From the NCBI GenBank assembly GCA_021836125.1, contig JAKBJF010000004.1:1-51851 (forward strand): DNA of 51,851 nucleotides, in the 5' to 3' direction. Position numbers and translations under genes: made by a program. This document shows positions 7,107-16,619 of the stretch, piece by piece. Every line of letters begins with the position of its first letter. Within the stretch, counting starts at the first letter, position 1. The stretch comes from Nanobdellota archaeon. GTDB lineage: Archaea > Nanobdellota > Nanobdellia > Parvarchaeales > Parvarchaeaceae. Below the pieces are notes generated by a model. The model was not told the origin of the DNA and searched no databases. It saw nothing but the letters and a program-made list of their open reading frames with translations.

Positions 7107-9281
7107 ATGAAAGTTAAGACGCAGTCGTCGTTGGAATACATGATGACATACGGCTGGGCTATTCTCATAATAGTGCTCGTAGCTGCGGTGCTTTATTCAT
7201 TCGGGGTATTCAATCCCTCTTCAAATGTGACAAACGCGCCGCTTATAACGGGTTTCTCCGACGTGCCGATTACCAATGCCGCGGTTAATGGGAGTTACTT
7301 CAAGATAACAATAACGAATCAACAGGGTTCCTCTATACGTATTAACAACGCATCTTTGCTTGTAGGAAGCACCACATATACACAAAGCAATTGCACTGCT
7401 ATAACGCTGCAGCCAGGGCAATATGTAGGGTGCTACGTAAAGGGAAGTTTTCAGTCTGGCACGGTTTCTGCGAACGGATATATTTCTTATACTACGCTTA
7501 CAGGAACCAAGCAAAACCTTACGACTACTGGAACAATACGCGTAGCCAATTCAAATACACCTATATATCCCGGCGCTTCCAGCGAGTATACTAATTTCAC
7601 CGAATCAGGTTTACCTCTAGGCACAAATAGTCTGCTGCTTATGTCATGGAACGTCACATATGGGGGGGTTACGAACACTTCCGCAAGAGGAATATGTAAG
7701 TCTTGCGTGCCGCCAGTAGGTGGTGGAATATGGATAAATAACATTACATTTTCGACCTTTCCTGGAACATACTCTTTTTCAGTACCGATAATAAAGAATT
7801 CGACCGGCCAGTGTACGACCACTTACGCCCCGAACGTCACTTCGGGTAATCTTGCAGCGGGCAGTTTGAAGCCAATAAGTTTTTCCTCTAGCACTTCCTG
7901 CATTTCCGTATTCACAGAGTCGGGGATACCCGTCGGTACAAACGGAGGGGCATTATTTGCTTGGAATGCCACCTATGATGGCATAAATAAAAAGTCGGCA
8001 AACACTCTGTGCAAAGGCTGTCTTCCCATTAATGGCTTTGGTTACTGGGCAAATACTATAAATTTCACCACGCAACAAGGCAGTCATTCTTATTCTATAG
8101 AAAATCTGTCGAACTCCACTTATGATTACATAGACAGATACACTGCAAATAGCACATCTGGCAGTCTTACAGCAGGAAACAACAAGTCACTGTCGTTCTT
8201 GACGGACTATTCGGTTATATTTGCCTATGCAGCCAATCCTGCAGAAAATATAGTATCGGCAATAAATGCGTCATCCAACACATTGATAAAGAACATAACT
8301 ATAGGCACAGAGCCGGGCTATGTCACCTTGTCGACCAATGGAGAGTTCCTGTATGTACAGAATTATGAATCCAATACAACTAGCGTGATAAATACGACTT
8401 CAAATACATTACTAAACACGATAAATGACTATGGAACAGGCACATCTGAGAATCATTCAACGGGAGTTACGTACTTCCTGAATGCTTCTGACGGTTATCC
8501 AAAAGGCACGGTCTTCGTTCCTGGAACACCCGGCATAGACGATGTAGGCTTGATAAACGCTTCAAACAATGATTTTGTAGGAGAACGCGGTCCTAGTTCG
8601 CCAACGACAGGAGGAGTAATTATCCAACAATGCCTGAACATAAGCAATCCCCCGACCAATATTAGCTGTGAAGGTTATGTACTATCCCAGTTTGATGCAG
8701 CCTATATCGGTACCGGCTCTTACGTCCCTTTGACAGCAAATGGAAGCGGCATAGCCTTGGAGAGGTGGGGAAGCGAAGCCAATAAGATAGCTTACGTTTC
8801 TCTTCCAAAACAAAACATGGTAGTAGTGCTTAATGTTTCCTCTGTGCCGGGATCAATTTGTTCCGGAGGTCACTGCTACACGCCTAATCTTATAATAGCC
8901 AATATAACATCACCTTCAGGCTCTCCAACGGCATGGTTCAATAGCCCAAGCGCGCTGCAATTTAGCCCAGATGGAAAATTGGCTTATATTTTGAATTATG
9001 TTTCAGCACCAGGCATAGGAACGTATCTATCGGTAGTAAACGTTACCACAAGCAAAATAATACAAAACGTTACCATAACATCTACAAACACAGTTTCCGC
9101 ACTAGATCTTTCAGTGACACCAGATGGCAGATACGCGTACGTAACACACAACGACCCTTCGGGATCGTACATCTCGGTAGTGAATCTTAACACTTATGCC
9201 GTGTCCCAGGTGAGTGATGTCGCGTTAGGCGGCACTGCATATAAAGGTATAGCAGCGAATTCGAATGGTGATAGCATCTAA
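7107..9281 (+). CDS. Large surface protein with class III (pilin-type) signal peptide and YVTN-like beta-propeller
   Basis: A 724-residue protein. The N-terminus KTQSSLEYMMTYGWAIL is a class III signal peptide. Cleavage is expected before QSSLE, with Glu at position +5 and a hydrophobic helix after it, as in archaellins and archaeal pilins. Next come a beta-rich domain (residues ~40-150) and two FTESG[LI]P modules (about 165 and 272), each with a CKSC/CKGC pair. From about residue 370 there are propeller-type repeats with the pattern SNTLIKNITIG / GEFLYVQNYESN. It is probably an exported, pilin-helix-anchored surface protein. The prepilin peptidase at 50960 is its likely processing enzyme. 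A paralogue lies at 32916. Confidence 0.88.
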   Translation: MKVKTQSSLEYMMTYGWAILIIVLVAAVLYSFGVFNPSSNVTNAPLITGFSDVPITNAAVNGSYFKITITNQQGSSIRINNASLLVGSTTYTQSNCTAITLQPGQYVGCYVKGSFQSGTVSANGYISYTTLTGTKQNLTTTGTIRVANSNTPIYPGASSEYTNFTESGLPLGTNSLLLMSWNVTYGGVTNTSARGICKSCVPPVGGGIWINNITFSTFPGTYSFSVPIIKNSTGQCTTTYAPNVTSGNLAAGSLKPISFSSSTSCISVFTESGIPVGTNGGALFAWNATYDGINKKSANTLCKGCLPINGFGYWANTINFTTQQGSHSYSIENLSNSTYDYIDRYTANSTSGSLTAGNNKSLSFLTDYSVIFAYAANPAENIVSAINASSNTLIKNITIGTEPGYVTLSTNGEFLYVQNYESNTTSVINTTSNTLLNTINDYGTGTSENHSTGVTYFLNASDGYPKGTVFVPGTPGIDDVGLINASNNDFVGERGPSSPTTGGVIIQQCLNISNPPTNISCEGYVLSQFDAAYIGTGSYVPLTANGSGIALERWGSEANKIAYVSLPKQNMVVVLNVSSVPGSICSGGHCYTPNLIIANITSPSGSPTAWFNSPSALQFSPDGKLAYILNYVSAPGIGTYLSVVNVTTSKIIQNVTITSTNTVSALDLSVTPDGRYAYVTHNDPSGSYISVVNLNTYAVSQVSDVALGGTAYKGIAANSNGDSI

Positions 9282-9408
9282 TCATCGCTTATCGTTTCAA
9301 TCGTCCAGTTTTTGAACATGACACACCCACTTTTAAAATTTAAACTGTGCTGCAAAATGACTGCCGTAGTTTTAAAAAGAATTTATACTAAATAATAGAT
9401 TAAAATAT

Positions 9409-9666
9409 ATGGCCGTGCGAGCGAACACCAAAAAACATACGTCGTCGATGGGCAAGGGAGTCCTTGAAAAAATAGTTACTCTGATAATAGCAGCATTCAG
9501 TTTAGTGGCGGCTCTTGCGTGGAATGCAGCTATACAGAGCGTATTTGCCTATTTCTTTGGTACAGAATCAACAGTAATAGCAGAGCTATCATATGCGGTA
9601 ATAGTAACCGTAATTGCAGTAATTGTCACGATATATCTTTCAAAGCTATTGGGAAAAGATAACTGA
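9409..9666 (+). CDS. Small membrane protein, DUF5654-like
   Basis: An 85-residue protein with two membrane helices (about residues 22-45 and 57-80). It opens with a short basic tail and has MGKGVLEKIVTLIIAAFSLVAALAWN in its first helix, the pattern I associate with archaeal DUF5654 proteins. Function is unknown. A TATA-like box (TTTATACTA) about 26 nt before the ATG implies a leaderless monocistronic mRNA. Confidence 0.75.
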   Translation: MAVRANTKKHTSSMGKGVLEKIVTLIIAAFSLVAALAWNAAIQSVFAYFFGTESTVIAELSYAVIVTVIAVIVTIYLSKLLGKDN

Positions 9667-9734
9667 GTCGCAAAAGCATTTAATAGCAGTCCATTATCTA
9701 AGATATCATCGCAATATTATGTATAAGACGCACT

Positions 9735-11030
9735 ATGATTCAAGGACTCACTAGAATTAAACTCAAGTCACCTTGGCTTGACTATCCATACGAAGGTTAC
9801 GAAATACTGAAAGAAAACTTGGATACGGAGGTTGCCATAATAGGAGGCGGGATAACCGGCGTATCTGCCGCATATCACTTGAGCAAACTCGGCATCCCCT
9901 TTGTGCTGCTTGAAAAAGACAAAATATCTCACGGAAGTTCCGGAAGAAGCGCAGGAGGACTTGTTCCTGGCACAGAATTGGACTTTTATCAGGCTCTGGA
10001 AACATATGGAAAGCAAAAAGCAGTTGGGATATGGAAGTTCACTAAAAACGCCATAAAAGACATAGAAAGAACCGTAAAACTGGAGAAAATAGACTGCGGA
10101 TTCGAACATTGTGATGCTTTCTATTTCTCGAAGAAGCCCAAGCAAGATAAAATACTTTTCAGGGAACACGCCGCTACAAATAAATACGGTTTCGAGACAG
10201 AAATTTTGGACAGGAGAAAACTCGAAAACAGGTTTGTTACGCTGAATTGGCAATCGCTCGCACTGAGATACAGAAACGAGGCTTATATAAATCCCGCAAA
10301 GCTGGTGTATGGACTTGCACGTAAGGTCGATGGGAACGCCGTTTTCGAACGCAGCCCGGTAATTAGTATGAAAAAAGACGGATCCATGTTCTTTATCAAG
10401 ACGCCTTCCGGAACGGTGAGGAGCAGGAAACTTATAGTCGCGACCGAATCGTACACGAAAGAACTTCCCTTTTCCGTTAAGGACAAGCCGATAAAGGTAA
10501 AGATAACTGCGATTGCTACCGAAAAGCTCGATGAGAAATTTTTGAAAGAATCTGGGCTGAAGAAAAGCATGTTTTGGGATACGCGAGTACTATACAATTT
10601 TGTTAGAGTGACCTCAGATAATAGAATTATTTTGACAGGTAGGGACACGATAGTCGACAATAAGCTCAGTAGACAATCATTTAACACACTCTACTCGGAA
10701 CTGTGTGAGTTTTTTCCGCTGCTTAAAGGCAAGAGGATAGATTATATGTGGTATGGATATATGGGCGTATCGCCGCGCGTACTGCCTTTTATCGGCAAAG
10801 ACACATCGGACCCGGATCTTATGTATTCCCTCGGATACGGCGGACACGGTATACCATTCGGCTTCTCCAGCGGCAGGATCCTTAGCGAAATTTGTGCAGG
10901 CAATGAAGAAAAGGAAATAAAAGAAATAGAATCTATTCTAAGACCTGTAAAAAGCAACATCTACATGACTGCTATAAAGAGCGCGCTTATAAAAATGGCC
11001 GTGCGTTTTCACTCCCTTACCGACTCATAA
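9735..11030 (+). CDS. FAD-dependent oxidoreductase, DadA/glycine-oxidase type
   Basis: A 431-residue flavoprotein. The dinucleotide-binding motif is VAIIGGGITGVSAAYHLSKLG (about residues 33-53), followed by an acidic strand end (VLLEKD) and the family motif HGSSGRSAGG. A C-terminal GYGGHGIPFGFSSGRILSE closes the FAD site. Middle elements (INPAKLVYGLARK) match the DAO family of amino-acid and amine oxidases, including PuuB-like enzymes. The substrate is not deducible; the neighbours do not form an evident pathway. A weak TATA box (CATTTAATAG) predicts a leader of about 30 nt. Confidence 0.85.
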   Translation: MIQGLTRIKLKSPWLDYPYEGYEILKENLDTEVAIIGGGITGVSAAYHLSKLGIPFVLLEKDKISHGSSGRSAGGLVPGTELDFYQALETYGKQKAVGIWKFTKNAIKDIERTVKLEKIDCGFEHCDAFYFSKKPKQDKILFREHAATNKYGFETEILDRRKLENRFVTLNWQSLALRYRNEAYINPAKLVYGLARKVDGNAVFERSPVISMKKDGSMFFIKTPSGTVRSRKLIVATESYTKELPFSVKDKPIKVKITAIATEKLDEKFLKESGLKKSMFWDTRVLYNFVRVTSDNRIILTGRDTIVDNKLSRQSFNTLYSELCEFFPLLKGKRIDYMWYGYMGVSPRVLPFIGKDTSDPDLMYSLGYGGHGIPFGFSSGRILSEICAGNEEKEIKEIESILRPVKSNIYMTAIKSALIKMAVRFHSLTDS

Positions 11031-11157
11031 GCATACGTATCTGGTAAATAACAGCCAAAAATCCGGTTTAATCGAAAATTTAGCGTTCAAGTATGTAAAA
11101 TTCCTGGTTAGGATTTCACATAGTATATTTTAATACACGTTTCTCCATAATATTATT

Positions 11158-11985
11158 ATGAAGGCGAGAGCATCATTCACGATAGAGACGGACGTTCTAG
11201 CAAAGTTGGATGCAGTCGTCGACAACATAACATACAAGTCAAAGAGTGAAGCTGTAGAGGACATATTAAGAAAATCTTTCGAGAGGCAGAGGACAGCTGT
11301 AATACTCTGCGGCGGTAACTTTCTGCTCGAGGGCACCGACATTTACAGGCCGCTGGTAAAAGTAAACGGCACGACCGTGATAGAGAACACGCTGAATATA
11401 CTTCGGTTAAATGGTTTTAGGAACATCTTCGTGTCAGGCAAGAGCGATCTTCTTAAAAACGTTTTTAGGCTTATAAGAAATGGCGAGGGCTACGGCGTAG
11501 ATGTAAAATACATAGACGACAACGCAATGAACGGAAGCGCAAAAGCCCTTGAAAGGATAAAACAATATATAGGAGCCACTACGATCTTTATACCGGGTGA
11601 TGCCGTTTTTGACATAGATCTTAAGGACATGGTAAAATCACACATAATGCACAATGGAGTGGCTTCCATAGCCGTTTACATGACGCACGAGCAGCCTGAA
11701 GAGACGAAGGACAAGATCGTAATAAAAGGAAATCGCGTCGTCGGATTTGAAAAACTTTCTTCCGTTATAAAGAGCAAACTTATACCGACCTCAATATTGA
11801 CGTTTGAACCGGATGTTTTTAAGTACATACCGCCTGGTGAAATGGCATGGGACATAAAAGGAGACCTATTGCCGCTGCTAGCCAAGGACGGACTTTTGTT
11901 TTCTTACATATATGAAGGGAATTGGATACACGTAAAGAAGAGAGAAGACATAGAGAAAGCTAAGCAGATAATGCTTAAGCGATGA
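11158..11985 (+). CDS. Ribbon-helix-helix domain fused to an NTP-sugar nucleotidyltransferase-like domain
   Basis: The 275 residues show two parts. Residues 1-44 form a CopG-type ribbon-helix-helix DNA-binding domain (ARASFTIETDVLAKLDAVVD, then KSKSEAVEDILRKSF). Residues 46-275 form a GT-A nucleotidyltransferase fold of the NDP-sugar pyrophosphorylase type: AVILCGG, RPLVKVNGTTVIENTL, FIPGDAVFDID for the metal site, and a C-terminal GNWIHVKKREDIEKA. The usual GxGTR loop after the CGG strand is replaced by NFLLEGTDIY, so catalysis may be altered. The TATA box (TATATTTTAATAC) lies about 26 nt upstream. It overlaps the next gene by 4 nt (ATGA). Confidence 0.8.
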   Translation: MKARASFTIETDVLAKLDAVVDNITYKSKSEAVEDILRKSFERQRTAVILCGGNFLLEGTDIYRPLVKVNGTTVIENTLNILRLNGFRNIFVSGKSDLLKNVFRLIRNGEGYGVDVKYIDDNAMNGSAKALERIKQYIGATTIFIPGDAVFDIDLKDMVKSHIMHNGVASIAVYMTHEQPEETKDKIVIKGNRVVGFEKLSSVIKSKLIPTSILTFEPDVFKYIPPGEMAWDIKGDLLPLLAKDGLLFSYIYEGNWIHVKKREDIEKAKQIMLKR

Positions 11986-12281
11986 TTTATAAAATACGAT
12001 TGATAACTAATCCAATGGAATTTCACGACATGGACGAACCAACCGAGAAAATAACCCGGGAGGGCTCGAAAAACTTCATAAAGATAAACCTCACGAAGGG
12101 GAAAGAGGGGGAAAAGGAGATAACTTTTATAAGCATAAAGAAAGGTTACATGGCAGATCTAAACGGCAAAGAGGCTGAAAGGATTAAGACGAGCCTATCG
12201 CTTAGTTTTGACGAATTACCCCTGCTAATAGACGCGCTATCCAACTTCAAAAAGAAACTTGAATCCACAGGATTCGATTAG
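11982..12281 (+). CDS. Hypothetical small protein
   Basis: A 99-residue charged, mixed alpha/beta protein with no recognised domain. It overlaps the stop of the nucleotidyltransferase fusion by 4 nt (ATGA), a classic translational coupling arrangement. A start at the internal Met (MDEPTEK) is possible. The C-terminal LPLLIDALSNFKKKLEST looks like an amphipathic helix. Function unknown. Confidence 0.68.
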   Translation: MIYKIRLITNPMEFHDMDEPTEKITREGSKNFIKINLTKGKEGEKEITFISIKKGYMADLNGKEAERIKTSLSLSFDELPLLIDALSNFKKKLESTGFD

Positions 12282-12306
12282 AAAAGCTTATAAAAAGTTA
12301 CAAGCA

Positions 12307-14187
12307 ATGTTTACTATGAAGACAGTAGCTCTTTTGGCATTGCTCGTGATTATATCCTTGTTTTCAGTCAACTATTCGAAAGCTGCAAGTTACAACGTCG
12401 TTGGTACGGCAAGCCTTTACATATTCGGAGTGCAGAATGTCAATGGCACGATAACCGGCGTACCGGCAGAGCTAAACCTTACGATAACAAACGGCACTGG
12501 AAAGGTATTTTTAGGATCAACGCCGCTAACCGACACCGATACACAAGCGCAGGCAGTAATATCGGCTAACGTAGCGTGCCAGCTACTAAACGTAAATTGT
12601 CTTAAGTATAACTTTTATTACACGATAACTTCGCAGTCAGTCGAGATAGGAGGACCCAGCGCCGGTGGCGCGTTTGCGGTTGCAGCAATGTCAATACTAA
12701 GCGGCAAGCCTATCAGGAGCGATGTCGCGATGACAGGTACCGCCAATCCCGATGGCACGGTAGGGGCCGTAGGCGACGTATCCCAAAAGAGCGAGGCAGC
12801 TGCCTTAAAAGGCATAAAGATATTTCTTTATCCTTCGTCGAACAACATGTCATTGTCAGCACAGCAATACGACCAGTCGAGCGGAATGGCGACTGTGCAA
12901 GTTTCTTCGCTTTATCAGGCATACGACTACTTCACGGGATACAACGTAACACCTTCCGTGAACGCCAACATATACACGCCATTGTATAACGCGCTGATGC
13001 TAAAAACGTATCAGGAGTTCAATTCGTATCAGACCTCTTTGTATAATACAGTATCTTCGTCAACAGCAAACAGCAGCCAGATAAGCGCCCTGATTTTACA
13101 GGCCAAATCCGCGATGCTGGCGGAGAACACGCTTGCAACGCAGGGACAGTATTATGTCGCCGCAAGTTATATGGTGAATACATCAGCTACAGACTTGGTG
13201 AATGCGATTGTCCTGCAGCAGCTTTCTTCTTCCGCTAACCAATCGTCCACACTATCCGGTCTAATAGCGAACGAGGAGTCGGCGATATCTGCCACATACA
13301 ACAACGTTACGCAAAACTTTATTACGAATTCGTCTACGCTGGACGTAAAATTCATAGCTATAGACAGACTGTCTCAGGCATCAGAATTCCTTAACGATTC
13401 TATATCCGCATTGTCTTCCGGCAACATAAACGAGGCAGCATATTTCTATGCTCTTTCCGAAGTAAAGCGCGCATCCGCTCTGTTTTGGGTTTCAATATTG
13501 CCGAGGGGCGCTTCCAATTTTTCACAGTCGGATTACTCTAACATAAGCTTGTACTACCTCAACAAGGCATCGGCTTATCAGATATATTCACAACTCATCG
13601 GCGTTAACGACCCTACGCAAACGTCCAACTTACAGTATTACATAAGCCAAGCTACGGGATACTACGATGGAGGGCAATACATACCGTCGATATTCTACTC
13701 TATAGAGGCGATAGGCACCTCGGAACTGTTAATCGAGGAAGCAAGCATAGTAAACGGGTCTCTGACGCAAGTTAACTCAGGGTTGTCAACGTCTGCGCTG
13801 AACATTATAAACTCCGCTGAAAGATCCGGAATAACGCCTTTCTTAGGCATAAGTTATTATCAGTACGCAAACAGCTCTTCAAATCAGGCTAACGAGATAC
13901 TTTTCTATTCCCTTGCGAGAGGTTCTACCATTTTTGAACAGACTCTTTCGAATTCTTCTCTTATCCCATCGGTACCTGTCCAACAGCCTTACAGCGTAAA
14001 CATACCACTTTCGACTTCGCAGTACTTGCAGCTCTTGGCTTATCTGGTTCTTGGCTTTGCTTTGGGCGTGATAATAAGCGGACTAATATTTGAATATAAG
14101 CTGTTCCTCATACTTAGGAAGCACGGACTGACAAGAAAAGACCTTGCCGCCAAAAAACGACACGCAAGAATAAGGAAACGACGTTAA
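12307..14187 (+). CDS. Membrane-anchored, Lon-type (S16) serine protease without ATPase domain
   Basis: An N-terminal signal sequence (MKTVALLALLVIISLFSV) precedes a Lon proteolytic domain with the catalytic Ser-Lys dyad: Ser118 in GGPSAGGAFA and Lys161 in SQKSEAAALKG, 43 residues apart as in bacterial Lon. There is no AAA+ domain. A helical extracellular region of about 370 residues and a C-terminal membrane span (LQLLAYLVLGFALGVIISGL) with a basic tail follow. The protease domain is therefore probably outside the cell. The frame opens at a TTG at 12259, but a TATA box at 12288-12295 makes an ATG at 12307 or 12316 much more likely. Confidence 0.85.
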   Translation: MFTMKTVALLALLVIISLFSVNYSKAASYNVVGTASLYIFGVQNVNGTITGVPAELNLTITNGTGKVFLGSTPLTDTDTQAQAVISANVACQLLNVNCLKYNFYYTITSQSVEIGGPSAGGAFAVAAMSILSGKPIRSDVAMTGTANPDGTVGAVGDVSQKSEAAALKGIKIFLYPSSNNMSLSAQQYDQSSGMATVQVSSLYQAYDYFTGYNVTPSVNANIYTPLYNALMLKTYQEFNSYQTSLYNTVSSSTANSSQISALILQAKSAMLAENTLATQGQYYVAASYMVNTSATDLVNAIVLQQLSSSANQSSTLSGLIANEESAISATYNNVTQNFITNSSTLDVKFIAIDRLSQASEFLNDSISALSSGNINEAAYFYALSEVKRASALFWVSILPRGASNFSQSDYSNISLYYLNKASAYQIYSQLIGVNDPTQTSNLQYYISQATGYYDGGQYIPSIFYSIEAIGTSELLIEEASIVNGSLTQVNSGLSTSALNIINSAERSGITPFLGISYYQYANSSSNQANEILFYSLARGSTIFEQTLSNSSLIPSVPVQQPYSVNIPLSTSQYLQLLAYLVLGFALGVIISGLIFEYKLFLILRKHGLTRKDLAAKKRHARIRKRR

Positions 14188-14288
14188 TTTTTTAGAACGC
14201 ACCGGCGCACATCAATTTTTTTTGAATTTACTTTCAGTTAATATAAATTGCCCAGAAGACTTTTATATTAGAGTGGCAAGTGATATCC

Positions 14289-15764
14289 ATGGATGAAGAA
14301 GTTGTAAAGATAGCCCTGTCGCGAGGTATTTTTTTCCCATGTTCGGAGGTATTTGGTGACTCGTTCGCCGGTTTTTGGGAATACGGCCCGATCGGTATAC
14401 GCATATTTAACAATATAGTCGACGTATGGAGACGGACCATTGACGAAATGGGCGGTCTGGAGATATCCGGTAGCATCGTACTTCCTAGAAAAGTATTGCA
14501 GGCGTCTGGTCACGAAAAGAATTTCTTCGACGTTTCCGCAAAATGTTCAAAATGCAATTATGTTTACAGAATAGACAAGCTCTTATCGGAAAAAGAGAAC
14601 GGCAAGAACTTTGAAGGTCTCGCTCTAGAAGAGTACGGCAGGTTAATAGACGAAAAGAAATTGACGTGCCCAAATTGTGGCGGAAAGTTCGAAGAGCCAA
14701 AGAAGACAGGTATGATGTTTCCCGTGTCAGCAGGTTATGGGAAAAATACGGAAGCTTATCTGCGACCAGAGGCGTGTCAATCCATATTCCTTGATTTTAG
14801 GAGAGTCTATGAACTATACGGTAAAAAACTACCTCTTGCAATAGCGCAGGTAGGTAAAGCCTTCAGGAATGAAATATCACCGAGAAATAATCTTTTGCGT
14901 CAGAGAGAGTTCTATCAGAACGACATAGAAATATTCTTCTTGGAAGACTCAGAGTTTGACGTCAAGGCAGTTGACAGTCCCAGCGTTACGATCTACGACG
15001 AGAAGACGAAGAAGCAAAGCAAGACGCCCGTATCTTCGGCTCTGAAGGAAAACCTGATAGAAAACCGCGCAACTGCGTATGCCGTTCAACACATAAACGT
15101 GTTTTTAGGCAGGCTCGGTTTTAGTGCAGACGATGTGCGTTTCAGGAAACTTAACGAGGAGAAGGCATTCTACGCAAAGGAAGCCTTTGACGTGGAGATA
15201 AAAAAGGACGACGAATGGATAGAGGTCATAGCGTGTAATAACAGGGATGATTATGACCTTCGTTCTTATGAATCCGGCGGCGCAAACATTATCAAGATTG
15301 ACGGCAAGACCCCGAAAATAATGGAAATATCCGCCGGTACGGACAGATTGATGTATCTCCTTCTTCATAATTCCTTAAAGAAAGACAAGGAGAGGGATTG
15401 GCTAAAACTTAACTATGTAACGGCGCCGTTCCTGCTCGGAGTGTTTCCACTCATGGCAAAAGACGAGCTTGTAAAGGCGGCGCGGAATATAAAGACAAGT
15501 TCCAAGAGGTCCAAAGACATACAGTATTCGGACATAGGTAGTATAGGTAAGCGTTACAGACGCGCGGATGAGATAGGCATACCACTTTGTGCAACAGTAG
15601 ATTACCAGACTTTGGAAGATTCTACGGTAACGATACGGGACAGAGACAGCATGAAACAATTCAGGATAAAATCGTCCGACATCGATTCTTTGCTGTTTGA
15701 AATGCCAGAACTGTCGTTTCAGGAACTGGAAAACAAATACGCCGTGAAGACACAGGAAAAATGA
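14289..15764 (+). CDS. glyS: Glycyl-tRNA synthetase, class II archaeal/eukaryotic type
   Basis: Starts with MDEEVVKIALSRGIFFPCSEVFG and the family block FWEYGPIGIRIFNN. A zinc-binding insertion is visible as CSKC and CPNC pairs. Motif 2 is FRNEISPRNNLLRQREFYQNDIE and motif 3 is EISAGTDRLMYLL. A C-terminal anticodon-binding domain ends in CATVDYQTLEDSTVTIRDRD. It charges tRNA-Gly. The frame opens at a GTG at 14280, but a TATA box at 14262-14270 points to the ATG at 14289 with no leader. Motif 3 has Thr-Asp-Arg where Ile/Leu-Asp-Arg is usual, a small deviation. Confidence 0.95.
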   Translation: MDEEVVKIALSRGIFFPCSEVFGDSFAGFWEYGPIGIRIFNNIVDVWRRTIDEMGGLEISGSIVLPRKVLQASGHEKNFFDVSAKCSKCNYVYRIDKLLSEKENGKNFEGLALEEYGRLIDEKKLTCPNCGGKFEEPKKTGMMFPVSAGYGKNTEAYLRPEACQSIFLDFRRVYELYGKKLPLAIAQVGKAFRNEISPRNNLLRQREFYQNDIEIFFLEDSEFDVKAVDSPSVTIYDEKTKKQSKTPVSSALKENLIENRATAYAVQHINVFLGRLGFSADDVRFRKLNEEKAFYAKEAFDVEIKKDDEWIEVIACNNRDDYDLRSYESGGANIIKIDGKTPKIMEISAGTDRLMYLLLHNSLKKDKERDWLKLNYVTAPFLLGVFPLMAKDELVKAARNIKTSSKRSKDIQYSDIGSIGKRYRRADEIGIPLCATVDYQTLEDSTVTIRDRDSMKQFRIKSSDIDSLLFEMPELSFQELENKYAVKTQEK

Positions 15765-15767
15765 TTT

Positions 15768-16619
15768 TTAGTTGTGTCTCCATTTAGTTATAGTGTCGTA
15801 AACGTTGTTTATTATGTCTAGCGGAGACAGTGCCTCCTTTTTTACTCTCGAAACGGCTCTTCCGGTATATCCGTTAATGAATGCAGCTGCAGCGGCCGCG
15901 TGTAAGACTTCGTTGCCCTGTGCGATAAGGCCTGCGCATATTCCGGTTAGCGTATCTCCGGTTCCCCCTTTTGTCATATAGACGCTGTTAGTCTTGTTTA
16001 TGAAGGTTTCTTCCCCGTCTGAAATGACATCCACATGTCCCTTTAACAGGATGTTCGTATGGTATTTTTTTGCAGTATCTACGACGCACCTTATCCGTTC
16101 ACTCAAGTCCGTAGGAGGATCTACGTCGAATAAAACTTTGAATTCGTTGCTGTTGGGAGTTATCAGCATGTTGTGGTCTAAAAGGCTTTTATCTAGTATT
16201 TTCACTGCGTCAGCATCCACAACAAGACGTTTTTTTATCTCGTTTAAAACCTCGTTTACAAGAATCTTTTGATCGTTACCTGTGCCAAGACCGTTTCCTA
16301 TCGACACTACGTTGCTATTTTCGGAAAGCACGGATACGTGCTGGAACGCGCCTTCATCGAGGTCGCTCTTGTTGTACGCAATGCTTATGATTTCAGGTGA
16401 GAACCCGGCGCAAATGTCGGCGGCCCTTTTCGGCGCTAATATTTTTACAATGTCGGCGCCGCTTCTGTATGCAGCAAGCGCAACAAGTGCAGGCGAGCCG
16501 GTATATGTCTGGTTCCCGCCTATTACAAGTACTCTTCCGAAATTGCCTTTGTGCGACCAGTTTTCTCTTCTTTTGTAAAGCGACTGTATTATTTTTTCGT
16601 TTACAGTTGAAAAGTTCAT
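15768..16619 (-). CDS. nnrD: ADP-dependent NAD(P)H-hydrate dehydratase
   Basis: A 283-residue ribokinase-fold protein of the YjeF C-terminal family: NFGRVLVIGGNQTYTGSPALVALAAYRSGAD near the N-terminus, LITPNSNEFKVLF in the middle and the phosphate-binding GGTGDTLTGICAGLIAQG (about residues 218-235). It repairs damaged nicotinamide cofactors by dehydrating NAD(P)HX at the expense of ADP. Many homologues are fused to an epimerase (NnrE) domain; here only the dehydratase is present. Its start overlaps the stop of the ferredoxin-NADP reductase gene by 4 nt, a functionally sensible pairing of NAD(P)H-producing and NAD(P)H-repair enzymes. Confidence 0.92.
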   Translation of the reverse strand: MNFSTVNEKIIQSLYKRRENWSHKGNFGRVLVIGGNQTYTGSPALVALAAYRSGADIVKILAPKRAADICAGFSPEIISIAYNKSDLDEGAFQHVSVLSENSNVVSIGNGLGTGNDQKILVNEVLNEIKKRLVVDADAVKILDKSLLDHNMLITPNSNEFKVLFDVDPPTDLSERIRCVVDTAKKYHTNILLKGHVDVISDGEETFINKTNSVYMTKGGTGDTLTGICAGLIAQGNEVLHAAAAAAFINGYTGRAVSRVKKEALSPLDIINNVYDTITKWRHN

